Shown: positions 7,977-18,185, counted from the stretch's first letter. The stretch is 64,000 nt of DNA from Burkholderiaceae bacterium 26 (GCA_000955795.1 JYOB01000006.1:62001-126000), one strand, 5' to 3'. The notes: generated from the letters alone by a model not told the origin. Numbers and translations: made by a program.

Positions 7977-8244
7977 GGGCTTTGCCTTGTCGGATGATGT
8001 GAGTGACCCACAGCCCCGCCACCGCCAGCGCGCAATGCAGTTGCACGGTGGCGATGTCAGGGGTGGCGTCGAGCGCGGCGGAGGCGCTGCCGAGCGCGCA
8101 CAGGGCAACGGCGCCCAGCAGCAGCGCGCCGCGCAGCCCATGCGGAATGGCTTGCGTGAGCGCAGACCAGGCCGCGCCCGCGCAGATGGCCACGAGCGCC
8201 ACGATGTCGATGGCGGTGAGCACGTCGTTTTGGCTGAGCGTCAT
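7726..8244 (-). CDS. Phage holin-like membrane protein
   Basis: The first 90 residues contain three predicted transmembrane helices (about 10-28, 38-57 and 66-84) with short loops and a basic tail (HIIRQGKAHELR), as in small phage holins that open the inner membrane for endolysin. The start ATG overlaps the stop of the upstream chimeric gene (ATGA), indicating coupling. Past residue 90 the frame runs on for 80 arginine- and proline-rich residues over the spanin gene; that part is probably an accidental extension after loss of the original stop. The functional gene may therefore end near 7975. Confidence 0.6.
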   Translation of the reverse strand: MTLSQNDVLTAIDIVALVAICAGAAWSALTQAIPHGLRGALLLGAVALCALGSASAALDATPDIATVQLHCALAVAGLWVTHIIRQGKAHELRNRPAPGSGSGGCSSCVGLASQPVRQDHRADATRPRHRAPGRRRYRRDGAAGCNRPAPAAYRPARRARPYPFLGDATCNR

Positions 8245-8714
8245 TCTTTGCGGCCTCCCATCCAGCGTTGCGCTGCCTGCTGCAGCCAGTCGTGCACCAG
8301 GCGCCGCAGCGCCGGAAGTTCGCCGTATGCGTGGCCGACGATGGTCAGCCCGAACACACCGGCGATGAACTTGATGGCGTCAGACACCAGCCCGACCGGC
8401 ACGCCACTCCACCCAATGACGCCGTTGCCGAGGTAATGCGCGCACACGATGCCCAGCAGCAGCGCAGCCAAGGTGACGGCCAATGCGGGTGCGACGCGCG
8501 AGAACATAGCCGGCAGCGCCTCCACGGCGTAGTTGAAGGATTCCGTTACGCGCGCGAAGCCACCGGACTCGTGCCCGATCTGCGCGATAAACGCCGCCTG
8601 CTGTGCTGGCGTAGAGATGCCGAAGCGCTTGCACGTGGCCTCGATGTGCGGCCACCAGCGATTGGCGAGCGCGGGCGGCAAGGACGCAGCCTTGCTGAAG
8701 GTGTGTTTGTTCAT
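8241..8714 (-). CDS. Chimeric lysis gene: GH19 endolysin N-terminus fused to a holin-like C-terminus
   Basis: 157 residues. Residues 1-72 (LPPALANRWWPHIEATCKRF, then AQIGHESGGFARVTESFNYA) match the start of phage glycoside hydrolase family 19 endolysins, including the HESGGF motif with the catalytic glutamate region. From about residue 73 the sequence becomes membrane-like (VAPALAVTLAALLLGIVCAH, then DAIKFIAGVFGLTIVGHAYG) and resembles a phage holin. An intact GH19 enzyme needs about 200 residues, so an in-frame deletion probably joined endolysin and holin. Lytic activity is not expected. Confidence 0.7.
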   Translation of the reverse strand: MNKHTFSKAASLPPALANRWWPHIEATCKRFGISTPAQQAAFIAQIGHESGGFARVTESFNYAVEALPAMFSRVAPALAVTLAALLLGIVCAHYLGNGVIGWSGVPVGLVSDAIKFIAGVFGLTIVGHAYGELPALRRLVHDWLQQAAQRWMGGRKE

Positions 8715-8720
8715 GGCTTG

Positions 8721-8750
8721 GAAAAGAAAAAGCCCGCCGGATGGCGGGCT
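8721..8750 (-). terminator. Rho-independent terminator after the gpD gene
   Basis: Stem AGCCCGCC/GGCGGGCT with loop GGAT (8731-8750). On the minus strand it is followed by TTTTTCTTTT. It sits between gpD and the lysis genes and would end the tail transcript. Confidence 0.75.
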
Positions 8751-8789
8751 GTTTGGGATGCGCCCGCAGTTGCGAGCGCGTGTGTCTTG

Positions 8790-9782
8790 TTACTTGGGCG
8801 GCGCGGGAATGACCAGGTTGGTGACCTTAGCCGCCTTCTTCGGCTTGCCCTGCCCCGCCTTGGCCTTGCCGCTGTTGCCGCCGTTGAGGCTGACGTTCAC
8901 CAGCCAGCTTTTGTTGGCGTAGATGTGCGTGACCGTCTCGGCCAGGTAGTCGCCATCGGCCTGGGCTTTGAAGCATTGCAGGAGCAGGGCTTTCTCGGCG
9001 CTGATATCGGCCCGGCCCATGAGTTCGAGCTCGCCTTCGGCGGTGCTGCGGTTCATGTCTTGCAGCTTGGCCTTGGCTGCAGCGCGGGCCGCTGGCAGGC
9101 TGGCGTGCATGTGTCGATCGGTATGTGTGGCCTGCGCGGGCCCGCCGTCGGGCGCATCCGGGTTCGGGATGTACAGATCGATCTTGCGGCCGGTCTTGGC
9201 ATCGTGCGCGCGGGTTCTGACACCGCAGACGCTGCTGCGGTCAGCAAACGTCAAGCGGTACCGCATCAAGTCTTCCGGCCGTAGCACGATGGGCGCGAGC
9301 GGTTTGCCTTCTGCGGATTTGCCGCTGCCGCGCGGGGCGACGATGAGCCGGCCGCCCTTCACCGTGGCGGTGCCACCGTACTGGCGCGCAAGGCGGGTGA
9401 TGAAATGCAGATCGCTCTCGCCAAACTGGTCGGCGCGTTCAATTTGCGCCTCGATCGTGCAAGCGGGCTTCCAGCCGTGCCGCGCGGCTACGCTAGCCAC
9501 GATGGCGGCCAGCGTGGTGCCGGTGTAGCTGGCGTTGCGCTGCGCCTTGGCGGTGGCGCGCATGTCGGCCGGTTTGCCGCGTATGACGATGGTGACGGGC
9601 GGGCCGCTCAGTTCGATCTCGTCAACGGCGTAGGTGCCGCGTGTCGAGAGCCCCTTGCCAGCCCAGCCGAAGGAGATGCGCAGCGTAGCGCCCTTGGGCG
9701 GGAAGGCGATCTTGCCGTCGCGGTCATCGAGGCGGATCTGGACACCCGTCGCGGAAACCGTTGGCTGGCGCGGATTTGTGAC
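8790..9782 (-). pseudogene. Phage late control protein D (P2 gpD-like tail protein), 5'-truncated
   Basis: About 330 codons of one frame match gpD, a baseplate hub protein of P2-like contractile tails related to VgrG. Typical pieces are IRLDDRDGKIAFPPKGA, LRISFGWAGKGLSTRGTY, VDEIEL and SDLHFITRLARQYGG. An ATG occurs at 9563, but clear homology continues upstream to about 9750 and the frame is open to 9782 without a start codon. The usual 40 N-terminal residues are missing, and the cut lies just before the duplicated tRNA end at 9789, so the island's right junction removed them. The C-terminus is intact. Confidence 0.75.
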
Positions 9783-9788
9783 TCATTA

Positions 9789-9842
9789 CGTATCTGCATG
9801 GAGTGCAGGTGGTCGAAGGTTCAAATCCTCTCGACCCGACCA
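9789..9842 (+). repeat. Partial duplicate of tRNA-Pro(GGG) 3' end (attR-like)
   Basis: These 54 bases match tRNA-Pro nucleotides 24 to 77 (1831-1884) at 50 of 54 positions. The 5' half of the tRNA is absent. One change alters the anticodon GGG to GGA, and others affect stems, so it is not a functional tRNA. Together with the intact tRNA it delimits the island. The divergence indicates an old insertion. Confidence 0.8.
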
Positions 9843-9847
9843 AAACA

Positions 9848-9882
9848 AAAGCCCGCGTAACGGATCACGTTACGCGGGCTTT
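9848..9882. terminator. Bidirectional terminator downstream of the MerR gene
   Basis: Perfect stem of about 15 bp (9848-9862 with 9868-9882) with A and T runs on the two sides. It can end the ihfA-merR transcript from the right and presumably served the original tRNA-Pro from the left before the island inserted. Confidence 0.75.
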
Positions 9883-9921
9883 CTCGTTTCTATCTGCGCC
9901 CTTCTTGCCTGCAGTATTGGC

Positions 9922-10353
9922 TTATGGCTTATCGGTACGCAGCACTTCCAACACGGCCGACAGCTCACGCCGCAAGCTCTGAACATCAACCGAACCACTC
10001 GCCGCGGCGGAGATCGGCGCCGCGACTTCCATTTCCTGCTCATCGGCCTCGACCGGCGATGCGGCGGCCACACCATGCCGCAACTCATCCAGCCGGTTCC
10101 GCGCGCCATTGATCGTGAAGCCCTGCTCGTACAGCAGCTCGCGAATACGCCGGATCAGCAGCACTTCATGATGCTGGTAGTAACGCCGATTGCCGCGTCG
10201 CTTGACAGGCTTGAGCTGCGTGAACTCCTGCTCCCAATAGCGCAGCACGTGCGGCTTGACGGCGCACAGGTCGCTTACTTCCCCAATGGTGAAGTAGCGT
10301 TTGGCAGGAATCGGCGGCAGGTTGACCCGCTCCGTGTGTTTATCGGCGGCCAT
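9922..10353 (-). CDS. MerR-family transcriptional regulator downstream of ihfA
   Basis: 143 residues. The N-terminal MerR helix-turn-helix (FTIGEVSDLCAVKPHVLRYW) carries the RYWE variant seen in MlrA/CarH-like regulators. A basic wing follows (VKRRGNRRYYQHHE), then a helical linker and an acidic, low-complexity C-terminus. No effector-binding domain or metal cysteines are visible, so it is a short MerR protein with unknown signal. It lies 70 bases after ihfA in the same direction and is the last gene of the pheST-ihfA run. Confidence 0.85.
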   Translation of the reverse strand: MAADKHTERVNLPPIPAKRYFTIGEVSDLCAVKPHVLRYWEQEFTQLKPVKRRGNRRYYQHHEVLLIRRIRELLYEQGFTINGARNRLDELRHGVAAASPVEADEQEMEVAAPISAAASGSVDVQSLRRELSAVLEVLRTDKP

Positions 10354-10424
10354 ACAGGGCTGAACTACAGGGCTGGCGAAAGAAACGGATTGAACAGACG
10401 GCTGAACGAGATCACGCAGCAGAA

Positions 10425-10841
10425 TTACGCGATGTCGACCGGCAGCGGCTCGACGCGCTCTTCAACGAGCGCCTTGAGCTTCTGACTGGCATGGAACGTG
10501 ACGACGCGACGTGCGGTGATGGGGATGATCTCCCCCGTCTTTGGATTTCGACCCGGGCGCTGCGGCTTGTCGCGCAACTGGAAGTTACCGAAGCCGGACA
10601 GTTTGACGCTATCACCCTGTTCGAGCGCCTCACGAATCACGTCGAAAAACGCTTCGACCATGTCCTTCGATTCACGCTTGTTCAAGCCGACCTGCTCGAA
10701 CAGCATCTCGGCAAGCTCGGCCTTGGTAAGCGTCGGCACATCCTGACCGCGTACATCACGTGCGTCGGCCAATGCTGCCGAAGAAGAACCGAGCGAGTCG
10801 CCCAAGGATGCCGCCAACGCTGGCGCGTGTTGATCGTTCAT
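10425..10841 (-). CDS. ihfA: Integration host factor subunit alpha
   Basis: 138 residues. The HU/IHF fold occupies about residues 36-130: [20 protein letters not shown] at the N-terminal helices, [20 protein letters not shown] leading into the DNA-bending arm with its proline, and [18 protein letters not shown]. The protein pairs with IhfB to bend DNA in replication, recombination and transcription. The 35-residue N-terminal extension is longer than in E. coli (99 residues) and fits Burkholderiaceae forms. Position after pheT matches the conserved pheS-pheT-ihfA order. Confidence 0.95.
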   Translation of the reverse strand: MNDQHAPALAASLGDSLGSSSAALADARDVRGQDVPTLTKAELAEMLFEQVGLNKRESKDMVEAFFDVIREALEQGDSVKLSGFGNFQLRDKPQRPGRNPKTGEIIPITARRVVTFHASQKLKALVEERVEPLPVDIA

Positions 10842-10919
10842 AGGATTCGCTTAGCGTATTCGATCCGAATGCGGAGGTTCGTTCGAGCGGTCTCTAGCGC
10901 AGTGCGGACGTCTGAGACG

Positions 10920-13349
10920 TCAGGCGCGCAGGCGCGCGCCGAATGCATCGCCGGCCGCTCGAATCATTTGCTGTGTGGCGGCCTCGACAATGTCGTCCTG
11001 AAGGGTGCTGTCAGTATCTTGCAACGTAATTCTGAAGGCAAGGCTTTTCTCCTGCGCCCCAATGGCAGCCGTGGCGGCCTTCGGACGGAACTCATCGAAC
11101 AGCACAACGCCCTGCAGATAACGCTGCCACGGGGTACCGACAGCCGCTTTCTCAAACGTGTCGACCAGATCCTGCACTGCCACCTCCTGGCGCACGACCA
11201 GCGCGATGTCGCGCGTCACGGCCGGCACGCGCGGCACTTCACGATACTTCGGCAGGCCCACCGCGGTAATGGCGTCAAGCTCTACCTCCCACACCACCGG
11301 CGCTGTCGCCAGATCGTACTTCTGCAGCCAACGCGGATGCAGTTCACCGATCCAGCCGACGGCACGGCCATTCAGCACCACGCGTGCGGAGCGCCCCGGA
11401 TGCAGCGCGGGATGCTCAGCGCGCTCGAAACGCGCCTGCAGCGGCCACAGCAGCGACTCGACATCGCCCTTCACATCGAAGAAATCAACCGGACGTGTCT
11501 GCACGCCCCACTGCTCTTCCTTAGACGGACCATATGCAATGCCGCCCGCCATCATCGGCTGCGCGTAACCAGCGATCGACAGACCACCGTCGGCGACACT
11601 CGCATCGCGGTGGAACACACGCCCCACCTCGAACATGCGCACGCGCGAAGCCTTGCGGTTCACGTTGTAGCGCACCTTGTCGAGCAGACCGCCGATCAGC
11701 GTGCTGCGCATCACCGAGTACTGGCTGGCAATCGGGTTCAGCAGCGGAATCGGATTGGTGTTGCCGGCAAAGTCGGCTTCCCATTCGGTTTCGACAAAGG
11801 CGAAGTTGACGACCTCGTGGTAGTCGCGCGCGGCCACGGCATGACGCACGTCGTGCATCGTGCGGCGCGCCTCATCGGTCGGGCGCATCGCGCTCTCGGC
11901 CACCGGCGGCTTGGCGGGAATCTGCTCGAAACCGTAGATGCGGGCGACTTCTTCGATCAGGTCTTCCTCGATTTCGAGGTCGAAGCGATACGACGGCGGC
12001 TCGACGACAAACACATCGCCGTCCACGCTGAACGTGAGGCCGAGGCGCTTGAACACATCCGCCACGACGTCGTGCGACAGCGGAATACCGAGCACACGCG
12101 CAGCACGCGCAACACGCATGCGCACCGGCTCACGCTTGGGCAGATTGACGATCTGATCGTCGATCGGACCAGCCTGGCCGCCGCAGATTTCGAGGATCAG
12201 GGCACTGATGCGTTCGATGTGTTCAACGGTGGTCGCGTAATCAACGCCGCGCTCGAAGCGATGGCCGGCATCGGTCGAGAAGTTGTAACGGCGTGCGCGG
12301 CCCTGAATGGCAGCCGGCCACCAGAATGCGGCCTCAACGTAGATGTTCTGCGTCTCGAGCGTGACAGCCGTCTTGTCGCCGCCCATGATGCCGGCGAGGC
12401 TTTCGATGGCTTCCTCGTCCGAGATCACGCCGACCTTTTCGTCGACGGTGATGGTGTCGCCATTGAGCAGCTTCAGCGCTTCGCCGGCCTTGCCCCAACG
12501 CACCGTCAGGCCACCGTGGATCTTGTCCAGATCAAACACGTGCGACGGACGGCCCAGCTCCAGCATCACGTAGTTCGAGATATCGACCAGCGCCGACACG
12601 CTGCGCATGCCCGCACGCTCGATGCGCGAGACCATCCAGGCCGGCGTCTTCGCGTGCGCGTTCACGCCGCGGATGATGCGGCCCGAAAAACGACCACACA
12701 GCTCCGGCGCCTCAACCTTGACGGGCAGCTTGTCAGCCAGCGTCACCGCCACGGGGGCCATCGACGGCATCGTGATCGGCGCGCCCGTCAGCGCGGACAC
12801 TTCACGTGCCACGCCGTGGATCGACAGGCAGTCCGCCTTGTTGGGCGTGAGTTTGATGATGAAGACCTGGTCGTCCAGATCGAGCACCTTGCGGATGTCT
12901 TCGCCCACCGGCGTGTCTTCCGGCAGGATCAGCAGGCCGCCGTGGTCTTCCGACAGCTTCAGCTCGCGCGCCGAACACAGCATGCCGTAGCTCTCCACGC
13001 CACGCAGCTTGCCGATCTTGATCTTGAACGGCTTGCCATCTTCGCCAGGTGGCAGCTCGGCGCCGACCATCGCGCACGGCACCTTGATGCCCACCGACAC
13101 ATTCGGCGCGCCGCAGACGATCTGCAGCAGCTCGCCCGTGCCCGCATCGACCTTACACACGTTGAGGCGATCGGCGTCCGGGTGCTTGTTCACCTCGACC
13201 ACATGGCCGACGACGATCTGCGAGAACGGCGGCGCAACGGGGTCGACCTCTTCCACTTCGAGGCCAGCCATCGTCAGGCGATGGGAGAGTTCATCCGTCG
13301 TGATCGACGGATTGACGAAACTGCGAAGCCAGGATTCCGGAAATTGCAT
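10920..13349 (-). CDS. pheT: Phenylalanyl-tRNA synthetase beta subunit
   Basis: 809 residues, normal length. The N-terminus begins [20 protein letters not shown], followed by a tRNA-binding OB-fold (about 40-150; [20 protein letters not shown]), the B3/B4 editing domain ([16 protein letters not shown]), B5 domains and a C-terminal ferredoxin-fold anticodon-binding domain ([20 protein letters not shown]). With PheS it forms the heterotetramer that charges tRNA-Phe; the beta subunit hydrolyses mischarged Tyr-tRNA. It starts 63 bases after pheS. Confidence 0.97.
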   Translation of the reverse strand: MQFPESWLRSFVNPSITTDELSHRLTMAGLEVEEVDPVAPPFSQIVVGHVVEVNKHPDADRLNVCKVDAGTGELLQIVCGAPNVSVGIKVPCAMVGAELPPGEDGKPFKIKIGKLRGVESYGMLCSARELKLSEDHGGLLILPEDTPVGEDIRKVLDLDDQVFIIKLTPNKADCLSIHGVAREVSALTGAPITMPSMAPVAVTLADKLPVKVEAPELCGRFSGRIIRGVNAHAKTPAWMVSRIERAGMRSVSALVDISNYVMLELGRPSHVFDLDKIHGGLTVRWGKAGEALKLLNGDTITVDEKVGVISDEEAIESLAGIMGGDKTAVTLETQNIYVEAAFWWPAAIQGRARRYNFSTDAGHRFERGVDYATTVEHIERISALILEICGGQAGPIDDQIVNLPKREPVRMRVARAARVLGIPLSHDVVADVFKRLGLTFSVDGDVFVVEPPSYRFDLEIEEDLIEEVARIYGFEQIPAKPPVAESAMRPTDEARRTMHDVRHAVAARDYHEVVNFAFVETEWEADFAGNTNPIPLLNPIASQYSVMRSTLIGGLLDKVRYNVNRKASRVRMFEVGRVFHRDASVADGGLSIAGYAQPMMAGGIAYGPSKEEQWGVQTRPVDFFDVKGDVESLLWPLQARFERAEHPALHPGRSARVVLNGRAVGWIGELHPRWLQKYDLATAPVVWEVELDAITAVGLPKYREVPRVPAVTRDIALVVRQEVAVQDLVDTFEKAAVGTPWQRYLQGVVLFDEFRPKAATAAIGAQEKSLAFRITLQDTDSTLQDDIVEAATQQMIRAAGDAFGARLRA

Positions 13350-13412
13350 GGCGCGACAGGAAAGAAAATTCGATTAACGGGGCGATGAAGTACCAGTGCG
13401 AGCGCTCGGCGC

Positions 13413-14447
13413 TTACGCGAACTGGCGCAGGAAACGCACATCGCCCTCGAAGAACAGGCGCAGATCGTTGATGCCATAGCGCAGCATCGTCAGGCGCTCC
13501 AAGCCGGAGCCGAACGCAAAGCCGATGTAGCGCTCAGGGTCCAGGCCCATATTGCGCACCACGGTCGGGTGCACCTGGCCGGAACCGGAAATCTCCAGCC
13601 ATTTGCCGTTGCCGAACGCCATGTCGATCTCGGCCGACGGCTCGGTGAACGGGAAATACGACGGGCGGAAACGCACCTGGATGTCGTCCCGCTCAAAGAA
13701 GTTGCGCAGGAAGTCGGTATAGACGCCCTTCAGGTCGGCAAAGCTGATGTTGTCAGCAATCCAGAGACCTTCGACCTGATGGAACATCGGGGAGTGCGTG
13801 GCGTCGCTATCCACGCGGTAAGTGCGGCCCGGGGCGATGACCTTGATGGGCGGAATGCGATCGAGATGTTTGTATTTCTCGACATGCATGCGCGCGTAGC
13901 GCACCTGCATCGGGCTCGTATGCGTGCGCAGCAGCAGAAGCTTGTCTTCGCTGTCGCGACCATCGATGTAGAACGTGTCCTGCATCGAACGCGCCGGATG
14001 GTTGTCCGGGTTGTTCAGCGCCGTGAAGTTCATCCAGTCGGATTCGATTTCGGGGCCGTCGGCCACGTCAAAACCGATCGAACCGAAGATCTTGGCGACG
14101 CGCTCCCAGGTGTTCATCACCGGGTGCAGGCTGCCCTCGGCCACGTCGCGGCCGGGCAGCGTGACGTCGATCGCCTCGGCGGCCAGACGTGCGTTCATCA
14201 GCGCATCGGCCAGCGCCTGGCGGCGGGCGGTCAGCGCCTCTTCAACGCGGCTCTTGGCCTGGTTGATGCGCGCGCCTTCGGACTTGCGTGTCTCCGGATC
14301 GAGCTTGCCCAAGCCTTTGAGCAAGTCGGTCAGCACGCCGGACTTACCGAGAAAGCGTGCCTTCTCGTTTTCCAGCGAGGCGTTGTCCTCCACGGAGGCA
14401 AACGCGTTTTGGGCATCGAGGACGACTTGATCCAGATCCAGTGACAT
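13413..14447 (-). CDS. pheS: Phenylalanyl-tRNA synthetase alpha subunit
   Basis: 344 residues with the N-terminal coiled coil that contacts tRNA and the class II catalytic core: motif 2 region around [12 protein letters not shown] and motif 3 [20 protein letters not shown]. It activates phenylalanine and, with PheT, charges tRNA-Phe. A strong hairpin with a U-tract sits 53 bases upstream of the ATG (14501-14528), so expression is probably controlled by attenuation or partial termination after rplT. Confidence 0.97.
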   Translation of the reverse strand: MSLDLDQVVLDAQNAFASVEDNASLENEKARFLGKSGVLTDLLKGLGKLDPETRKSEGARINQAKSRVEEALTARRQALADALMNARLAAEAIDVTLPGRDVAEGSLHPVMNTWERVAKIFGSIGFDVADGPEIESDWMNFTALNNPDNHPARSMQDTFYIDGRDSEDKLLLLRTHTSPMQVRYARMHVEKYKHLDRIPPIKVIAPGRTYRVDSDATHSPMFHQVEGLWIADNISFADLKGVYTDFLRNFFERDDIQVRFRPSYFPFTEPSAEIDMAFGNGKWLEISGSGQVHPTVVRNMGLDPERYIGFAFGSGLERLTMLRYGINDLRLFFEGDVRFLRQFA

Positions 14448-14500
14448 GGGAAGGCGAGCGAAAAAATTCGGGTGATTCGGGTCCGCGAAATGCGCGGAAT

Positions 14501-14528
14501 AAAAAACGGGGCTCGGTGAGAGCCCCGT
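14501..14528 (-). terminator. Intrinsic terminator or attenuator between rplT and pheS
   Basis: On the minus strand: stem ACGGGGCTC/GAGCCCCGT with a 5-nt loop, then TTTTTTATT. It lies in the 141-bp gap before pheS. It may simply end the infC-rpmI-rplT transcript, or act as a pheST attenuator as in enteric bacteria. I see no phenylalanine-rich leader peptide upstream, so the attenuator reading is not proven. Confidence 0.75.
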
Positions 14529-14588
14529 CAGGGTGATCAGCCGGCAAAGTTACTGGGCTATTCCAGCAGCCCGCCCGGCCAATCCAAT

Positions 14589-14945
14589 TCAGGCGACGTT
14601 GGCTTTCACCTGGTTCACGATGGCGGCAAAAGCCACCTTATCGTGAATGGCCATATCCGACAGCACCTTGCGGTCCAGCTCGATGGACGCCTTCTTCAGG
14701 CCGTTCATGAACTTGCTGTAGGTCAGACCATGCTCGCGTGCGCCAGCGTTGATACGTGCAATCCAGAGAGCGCGGAACACGCGCTTCTTGTTGCGACGAT
14801 CACGGTAGGCGTACTGGCCAGCACGCATGACCGCCTGCTTGGCGATGCGATAGACGTTATTGCGGCGGCCGCGGTAACCCTTGGCTGCGCTGATAACCTT
14901 CTTATGACGGGCCCGCGCTGTGACCCCACGTTTTACTCGAGGCAT
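14589..14945 (-). CDS. rplT: 50S ribosomal protein L20
   Basis: 118 residues, full family length, starting [18 protein letters not shown] and very basic, with [21 protein letters not shown]20 binds 23S rRNA early in 50S assembly and in enteric bacteria represses its own operon by binding the rpmI leader. It is 28 bases downstream of rpmI. Confidence 0.98.
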   Translation of the reverse strand: MPRVKRGVTARARHKKVISAAKGYRGRRNNVYRIAKQAVMRAGQYAYRDRRNKKRVFRALWIARINAGAREHGLTYSKFMNGLKKASIELDRKVLSDMAIHDKVAFAAIVNQVKANVA

Positions 14946-14973
14946 GAAATGCTCCTTTCGTAGTTAGTTAGGG

Positions 14974-15171
14974 TTAGGCGTACGGCATCATTGCGCGAAC
15001 GGACTTCAGGTTCGTCTCATGGACGCCCTCGGTACCGCGCAGGTGACGCTTGTTCTTGGTGGTCTTCTTGGTCAGGATGTGACGCTTGAAGGCTTGGCCA
15101 CGTTTGATCGTGCCACCAGGACGGGCAGTAAAGCGCTTCGACGCGCTTTTCTTCGTCTTCATCTTCGGCAT
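14974..15171 (-). CDS. rpmI: 50S ribosomal protein L35
   Basis: 65 residues from the ATG at 15171 ([20 protein letters not shown]); the in-frame extension upstream is not part of L35. A small basic protein of the large subunit. A 10-bp inverted repeat lies in the 167-bp leader between infC and this gene. Confidence 0.97.
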   Translation of the reverse strand: MPKMKTKKSASKRFTARPGGTIKRGQAFKRHILTKKTTKNKRHLRGTEGVHETNLKSVRAMMPYA

Positions 15172-15282
15172 GGAACAACTCCGCTTTTGACATGAAGCCA
15201 GGTGGACGGCTAGCGCCGACACTTGCAAGACCCGGGCTCACTTGTTGTATCGCCGCAGGCTTTGACACCTGCCGCGTTTTCC

Positions 15283-15324
15283 GACGTTTCCGTCTGGAAC
15301 CTGCTCAGCGCAGCCGGAAACGTC
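15283..15324 (-). promoter_or_regulatory. Perfect inverted repeat in the infC-rpmI leader
   Basis: GACGTTTCCG (15283-15292) and CGGAAACGTC (15315-15324) form a 10-bp stem with a 22-nt loop on the transcript. No T-run follows, so it is not a standard terminator. Its place before rpmI-rplT is where L20 binds leader RNA in other bacteria. A role in autogenous control is inferred from position only. Confidence 0.45.
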
Positions 15325-15338
15325 CGGCCGCCACTGCA

Positions 15339-15860
15339 TTACTTTTTCTTCTTGGGTGCCAACATCATCACTGCCTGGCGCCCCTCCATCTTCGGCATCT
15401 GCTCAACCTGGCCGAATTCCTCCAGGTCAGTCTTGATACGCTCCAGCACGCGCATGCCGATTTCCTGGTGAGCCATTTCGCGGCCGCGGAAGCGCAAGGT
15501 AACCTTTACCCTGTCACCATCCTCCAGGAAGCGCGTCGCGTTGCGCAGCTTGACGCCGTAGTCGTTGTCGTCGGTGCCAGGGCGGAACTTGACTTCCTTC
15601 ACCTGGATGACCTTCTGCTTCAACTTGGCGTCGTGGGCCTTCTTCTGTTCCTGATACTTGAACTTGCCATAGTCCATCAGGCGGCAGACGGGCGGCTGCG
15701 CAGTCGGCGCGATCTCGACCAGGTCGACGTCTTTCTCTTCTGCCAGACGCAGTGCGTCGAACAGCTTGACGATGCCGAGCGCTTCCCCCTCAACCCCGGT
15801 CAGCCGGACTTCCGGTGCGCTGATCTCGCGGTTGATGCGGTGAGATTTCTCAGTAGCGAT
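15339..15860 (-). CDS. infC: Translation initiation factor IF-3, non-canonical ATC start
   Basis: 173 residues. A search for ATG alone gives a protein starting at 15677 ([18 protein letters not shown]), but the conserved N-terminal domain ([20 protein letters not shown]) lies upstream in frame. The only suitable start is ATC at 15858-15860, seven bases after a GAGGA ribosome site. AUU or AUC starts are an established feature of infC and let IF-3 repress its own translation. IF-3 keeps 30S subunits free and checks initiator tRNA and start codon. The C-terminal domain is complete. thrS ends 42 bases upstream, so the two genes share the E. coli order. Confidence 0.92.
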   Translation of the reverse strand: MATEKSHRINREISAPEVRLTGVEGEALGIVKLFDALRLAEEKDVDLVEIAPTAQPPVCRLMDYGKFKYQEQKKAHDAKLKQKVIQVKEVKFRPGTDDNDYGVKLRNATRFLEDGDRVKVTLRFRGREMAHQEIGMRVLERIKTDLEEFGQVEQMPKMEGRQAVMMLAPKKKK

Positions 15861-15902
15861 GTTGATGTCCTCGAAGAATCAAAAAAACAGGCCGTGCCCA
15901 GC

Positions 15903-17810
15903 TCATGACTTGTTGGCGAGATCGTTCTGCAGTCGCTCAACGAACGCCGACAGCGGCATAGAGCCTAGATCGACGTTGCCACGGGCACGCACGGCCACCT
16001 GATTTTCATCCCGTTCTTTGTCGCCAACCACAACCTGGTATGGGACCTTCTGCACGGAATGCTCGCGGATTTTATACCCAATCTTCTCATTCCGCAAATC
16101 AACGATCGCCCTAAATCCTTGTTTTTGCAGGGATTGCACAACGGATCGGGCATATTCAGCGTGCGAATCGGTGATGCTGAGCACCGCAACCTGCACTGGC
16201 GAAAGCCACGCCGGCAGCGCTCCGGCGTATTGCTCGATCAAGATGCCGATAAAGCGCTCCAAGCTCCCGACAATGGCCCGGTGCAGCATGACGGGGCGAT
16301 GGCGCGCACCATCCTCGCCAACAAACTCGGCGTCGAGGCGCTCCGGCAGATTGGGGTCGACCTGCATCGTGCCGCATTGCCACTGGCGACCAAGTGCGTC
16401 TTTGAGCACATATTCGATTTTCGGGCCGTAGAACGCGCCCTCGCCCGGCAGGTACTCGAATTCGCAACCCGACGCACGCAAGCCTTCGGCCAACGCCGCT
16501 TCAGCACGGTCCCAGCTTTCTTCCGTACCGATGCGCTTGTCCGGTCGCGTCGATAGCTTGTACAGAATCTCGGTAAAGCCGAAGTCCTTGTAGACCTTTT
16601 GCAGCAGCGTCGTGAACGCCGTCACCTCGGCCTGGATCATGTCTTCCGTACAGAAGATATGACCATCATCCTGCGTGAAGCCGCGCACGCGCATGATGCC
16701 GTGCAAGCCGCCCGAAGGCTCATTGCGGTGGCAGGCACCGAACTCACCGAAGCGAAGCGGGAGGTCGCGGTAGCTCTTAATACCCTGCTTGTAGATGAGG
16801 ATGTGGCCCGGGCAGTTCATCGGCTTGAGCGCGTATTCGCGCTTCTCCGATTCCGTGATGAACATGTTCTCGCGGTACTTGTCCCAGTGGCCAGTCTTCT
16901 CCCACAGCGACTTGTCGAGAATCTGCGGCCCCTTCACCTCTTGGTAGCCGTTCTCGCGATACACGCGGCGCATGTACTGCTCGATCTCCTGCCAGAGTGC
17001 CCAGCCCTTGGGGTGCCAGAACACCGTGCCGGGCGAGTACTCGTCGATATGGAACAGGTCGAGTTCGCGGCCGAGTTTGCGATGGTCTCGCTTTTCGGCC
17101 TCTTCCAGCATGTGCAGGTAGGCTTCCTGGTCTTCCTTCTTGGCCCAGGCCGTACCGTAGATGCGCTGGAGCATCTCGTTGTTGTGGTCGCCGCGCCAGT
17201 AGGCGCCAGCCACCTTCATCAGCTTGAAGACCTTGAGCTTGCCGGTGGACGGCACGTGCGGGCCGCGGCAGAGGTCAACGAAATTGCCTTCGCGATACAG
17301 GCCGATTTCCTGATCCTCCGGAATGGAGGCGATGATCTCGGCCTTGTACTTTTCGCCCATGCCTTGGAACAGCTTGACGGCTTCGTCGCGGTTCAGCACT
17401 TCACGCGTGACCTTCTCGTCTTTCTTGGCGAGTTCCGTCATCTTCTTTTCGATGGCGACGAGGTCTTCAGGCGTGAAGGGGCGCTTGTAGGAGAAGTCGT
17501 AGTAGAAGCCGTTCTCGATGACCGGACCGATGGTGACCTGCGCGTCCGGATACAGCTCCTTGACTGCGTAAGCCAGCAAGTGCGCCGTGGAGTGACGGAT
17601 CACGTCGACGCCGTCGGCGTCCTTGTCGGTGATGATGGCGAGCTTGGCATCACGGTCGATCGTGTAGCTCGTGTCGACCATTTGACCATCCACGCGGCCA
17701 GCCAGCGCGGCCTTGGCGAGGCCTGCACCGATGCTTTGCGCCACTTCAGCCACGGTCACGGGGCCGGGAAACTCACGCCGGGAACCATCCGGCAACGTGA
17801 TTGCGATCAT
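15903..17810 (-). CDS. thrS: Threonyl-tRNA synthetase
   Basis: 635 residues from the ATG at 17810, which has an AGGAG site. Order: TGS domain (about 1-60), the N-terminal editing domain with the [11 protein letters not shown] histidines, the class II core with zinc-binding residues ([12 protein letters not shown], later [16 protein letters not shown]), and a C-terminal anticodon-binding domain ([20 protein letters not shown]). It charges tRNA-Thr and removes serine. It heads the thrS-infC-rpmI-rplT run. Confidence 0.98.
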   Translation of the reverse strand: MIAITLPDGSRREFPGPVTVAEVAQSIGAGLAKAALAGRVDGQMVDTSYTIDRDAKLAIITDKDADGVDVIRHSTAHLLAYAVKELYPDAQVTIGPVIENGFYYDFSYKRPFTPEDLVAIEKKMTELAKKDEKVTREVLNRDEAVKLFQGMGEKYKAEIIASIPEDQEIGLYREGNFVDLCRGPHVPSTGKLKVFKLMKVAGAYWRGDHNNEMLQRIYGTAWAKKEDQEAYLHMLEEAEKRDHRKLGRELDLFHIDEYSPGTVFWHPKGWALWQEIEQYMRRVYRENGYQEVKGPQILDKSLWEKTGHWDKYRENMFITESEKREYALKPMNCPGHILIYKQGIKSYRDLPLRFGEFGACHRNEPSGGLHGIMRVRGFTQDDGHIFCTEDMIQAEVTAFTTLLQKVYKDFGFTEILYKLSTRPDKRIGTEESWDRAEAALAEGLRASGCEFEYLPGEGAFYGPKIEYVLKDALGRQWQCGTMQVDPNLPERLDAEFVGEDGARHRPVMLHRAIVGSLERFIGILIEQYAGALPAWLSPVQVAVLSITDSHAEYARSVVQSLQKQGFRAIVDLRNEKIGYKIREHSVQKVPYQVVVGDKERDENQVAVRARGNVDLGSMPLSAFVERLQNDLANKS

Positions 17811-18185
17811 GCTTGCTCCTGTGGAGTCACCGTCGCGCATTTCAGAGATGCGCAGCGGTCGTTATTCTGTCGTGCGCCACGCCAAGTCAGCGCAGCAAGT
17901 TGTCGAATCGAATGCTTCGAAGCGCTTTCAGCTTGATCGCCACGCGTGACACGAAACTGCGGACGAAAAAAAACGCGGCCAAGGCCGCGTTTTCATTTGC
18001 GCCATCCACCGCTTGGGCAGACCGCAAAGGGCGAAAAACGCACCTTGACTACTGTCGCTCCGAAGCGGTTGTAGTTCGCGGTGCCTGAATCATATTTCGC
18101 CTTGTGTTCAGTTGTACGGGACAAGCCCGGGAATTGCGAGGATGACGGCTTGGACACCCTACCCGACGCGTCCTGCTAAATGCGT
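17811..18185. other. Intergenic stretch between thrS and tRNA-Val
   Basis: 375 bp without a gene. It holds the terminator for the tRNA-Val/relA side (17966-17993), a 6-bp inverted repeat GCGCAT/ATGCGC in the thrS leader (about 17837-17855) and presumably the thrS promoter. I saw no leader peptide or T-box-like element. Confidence 0.6.
17966..17993 (-). terminator. Rho-independent terminator downstream of tRNA-Val
   Basis: Palindromic GC-rich stem (AAAACGCGGCC against GGCCGCGTTTT) followed on the minus strand by eight T. It closes the relA/tRNA-Val transcript before thrS. Confidence 0.75.

Noticed and set aside
10491-13388. A 965-codon open frame on the plus strand opposite pheT
   Set aside because: It is the high-GC antisense shadow of pheT and ihfA; its composition is His/Arg-rich and matches no family.
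14448-14588. pheM-like leader peptide before pheS
   Set aside because: No short frame with a ribosome site and a run of phenylalanine codons precedes the hairpin.
16599-17936. A 445-codon plus-strand frame opposite thrS
   Set aside because: Antisense shadow of thrS, no homology or codon bias.
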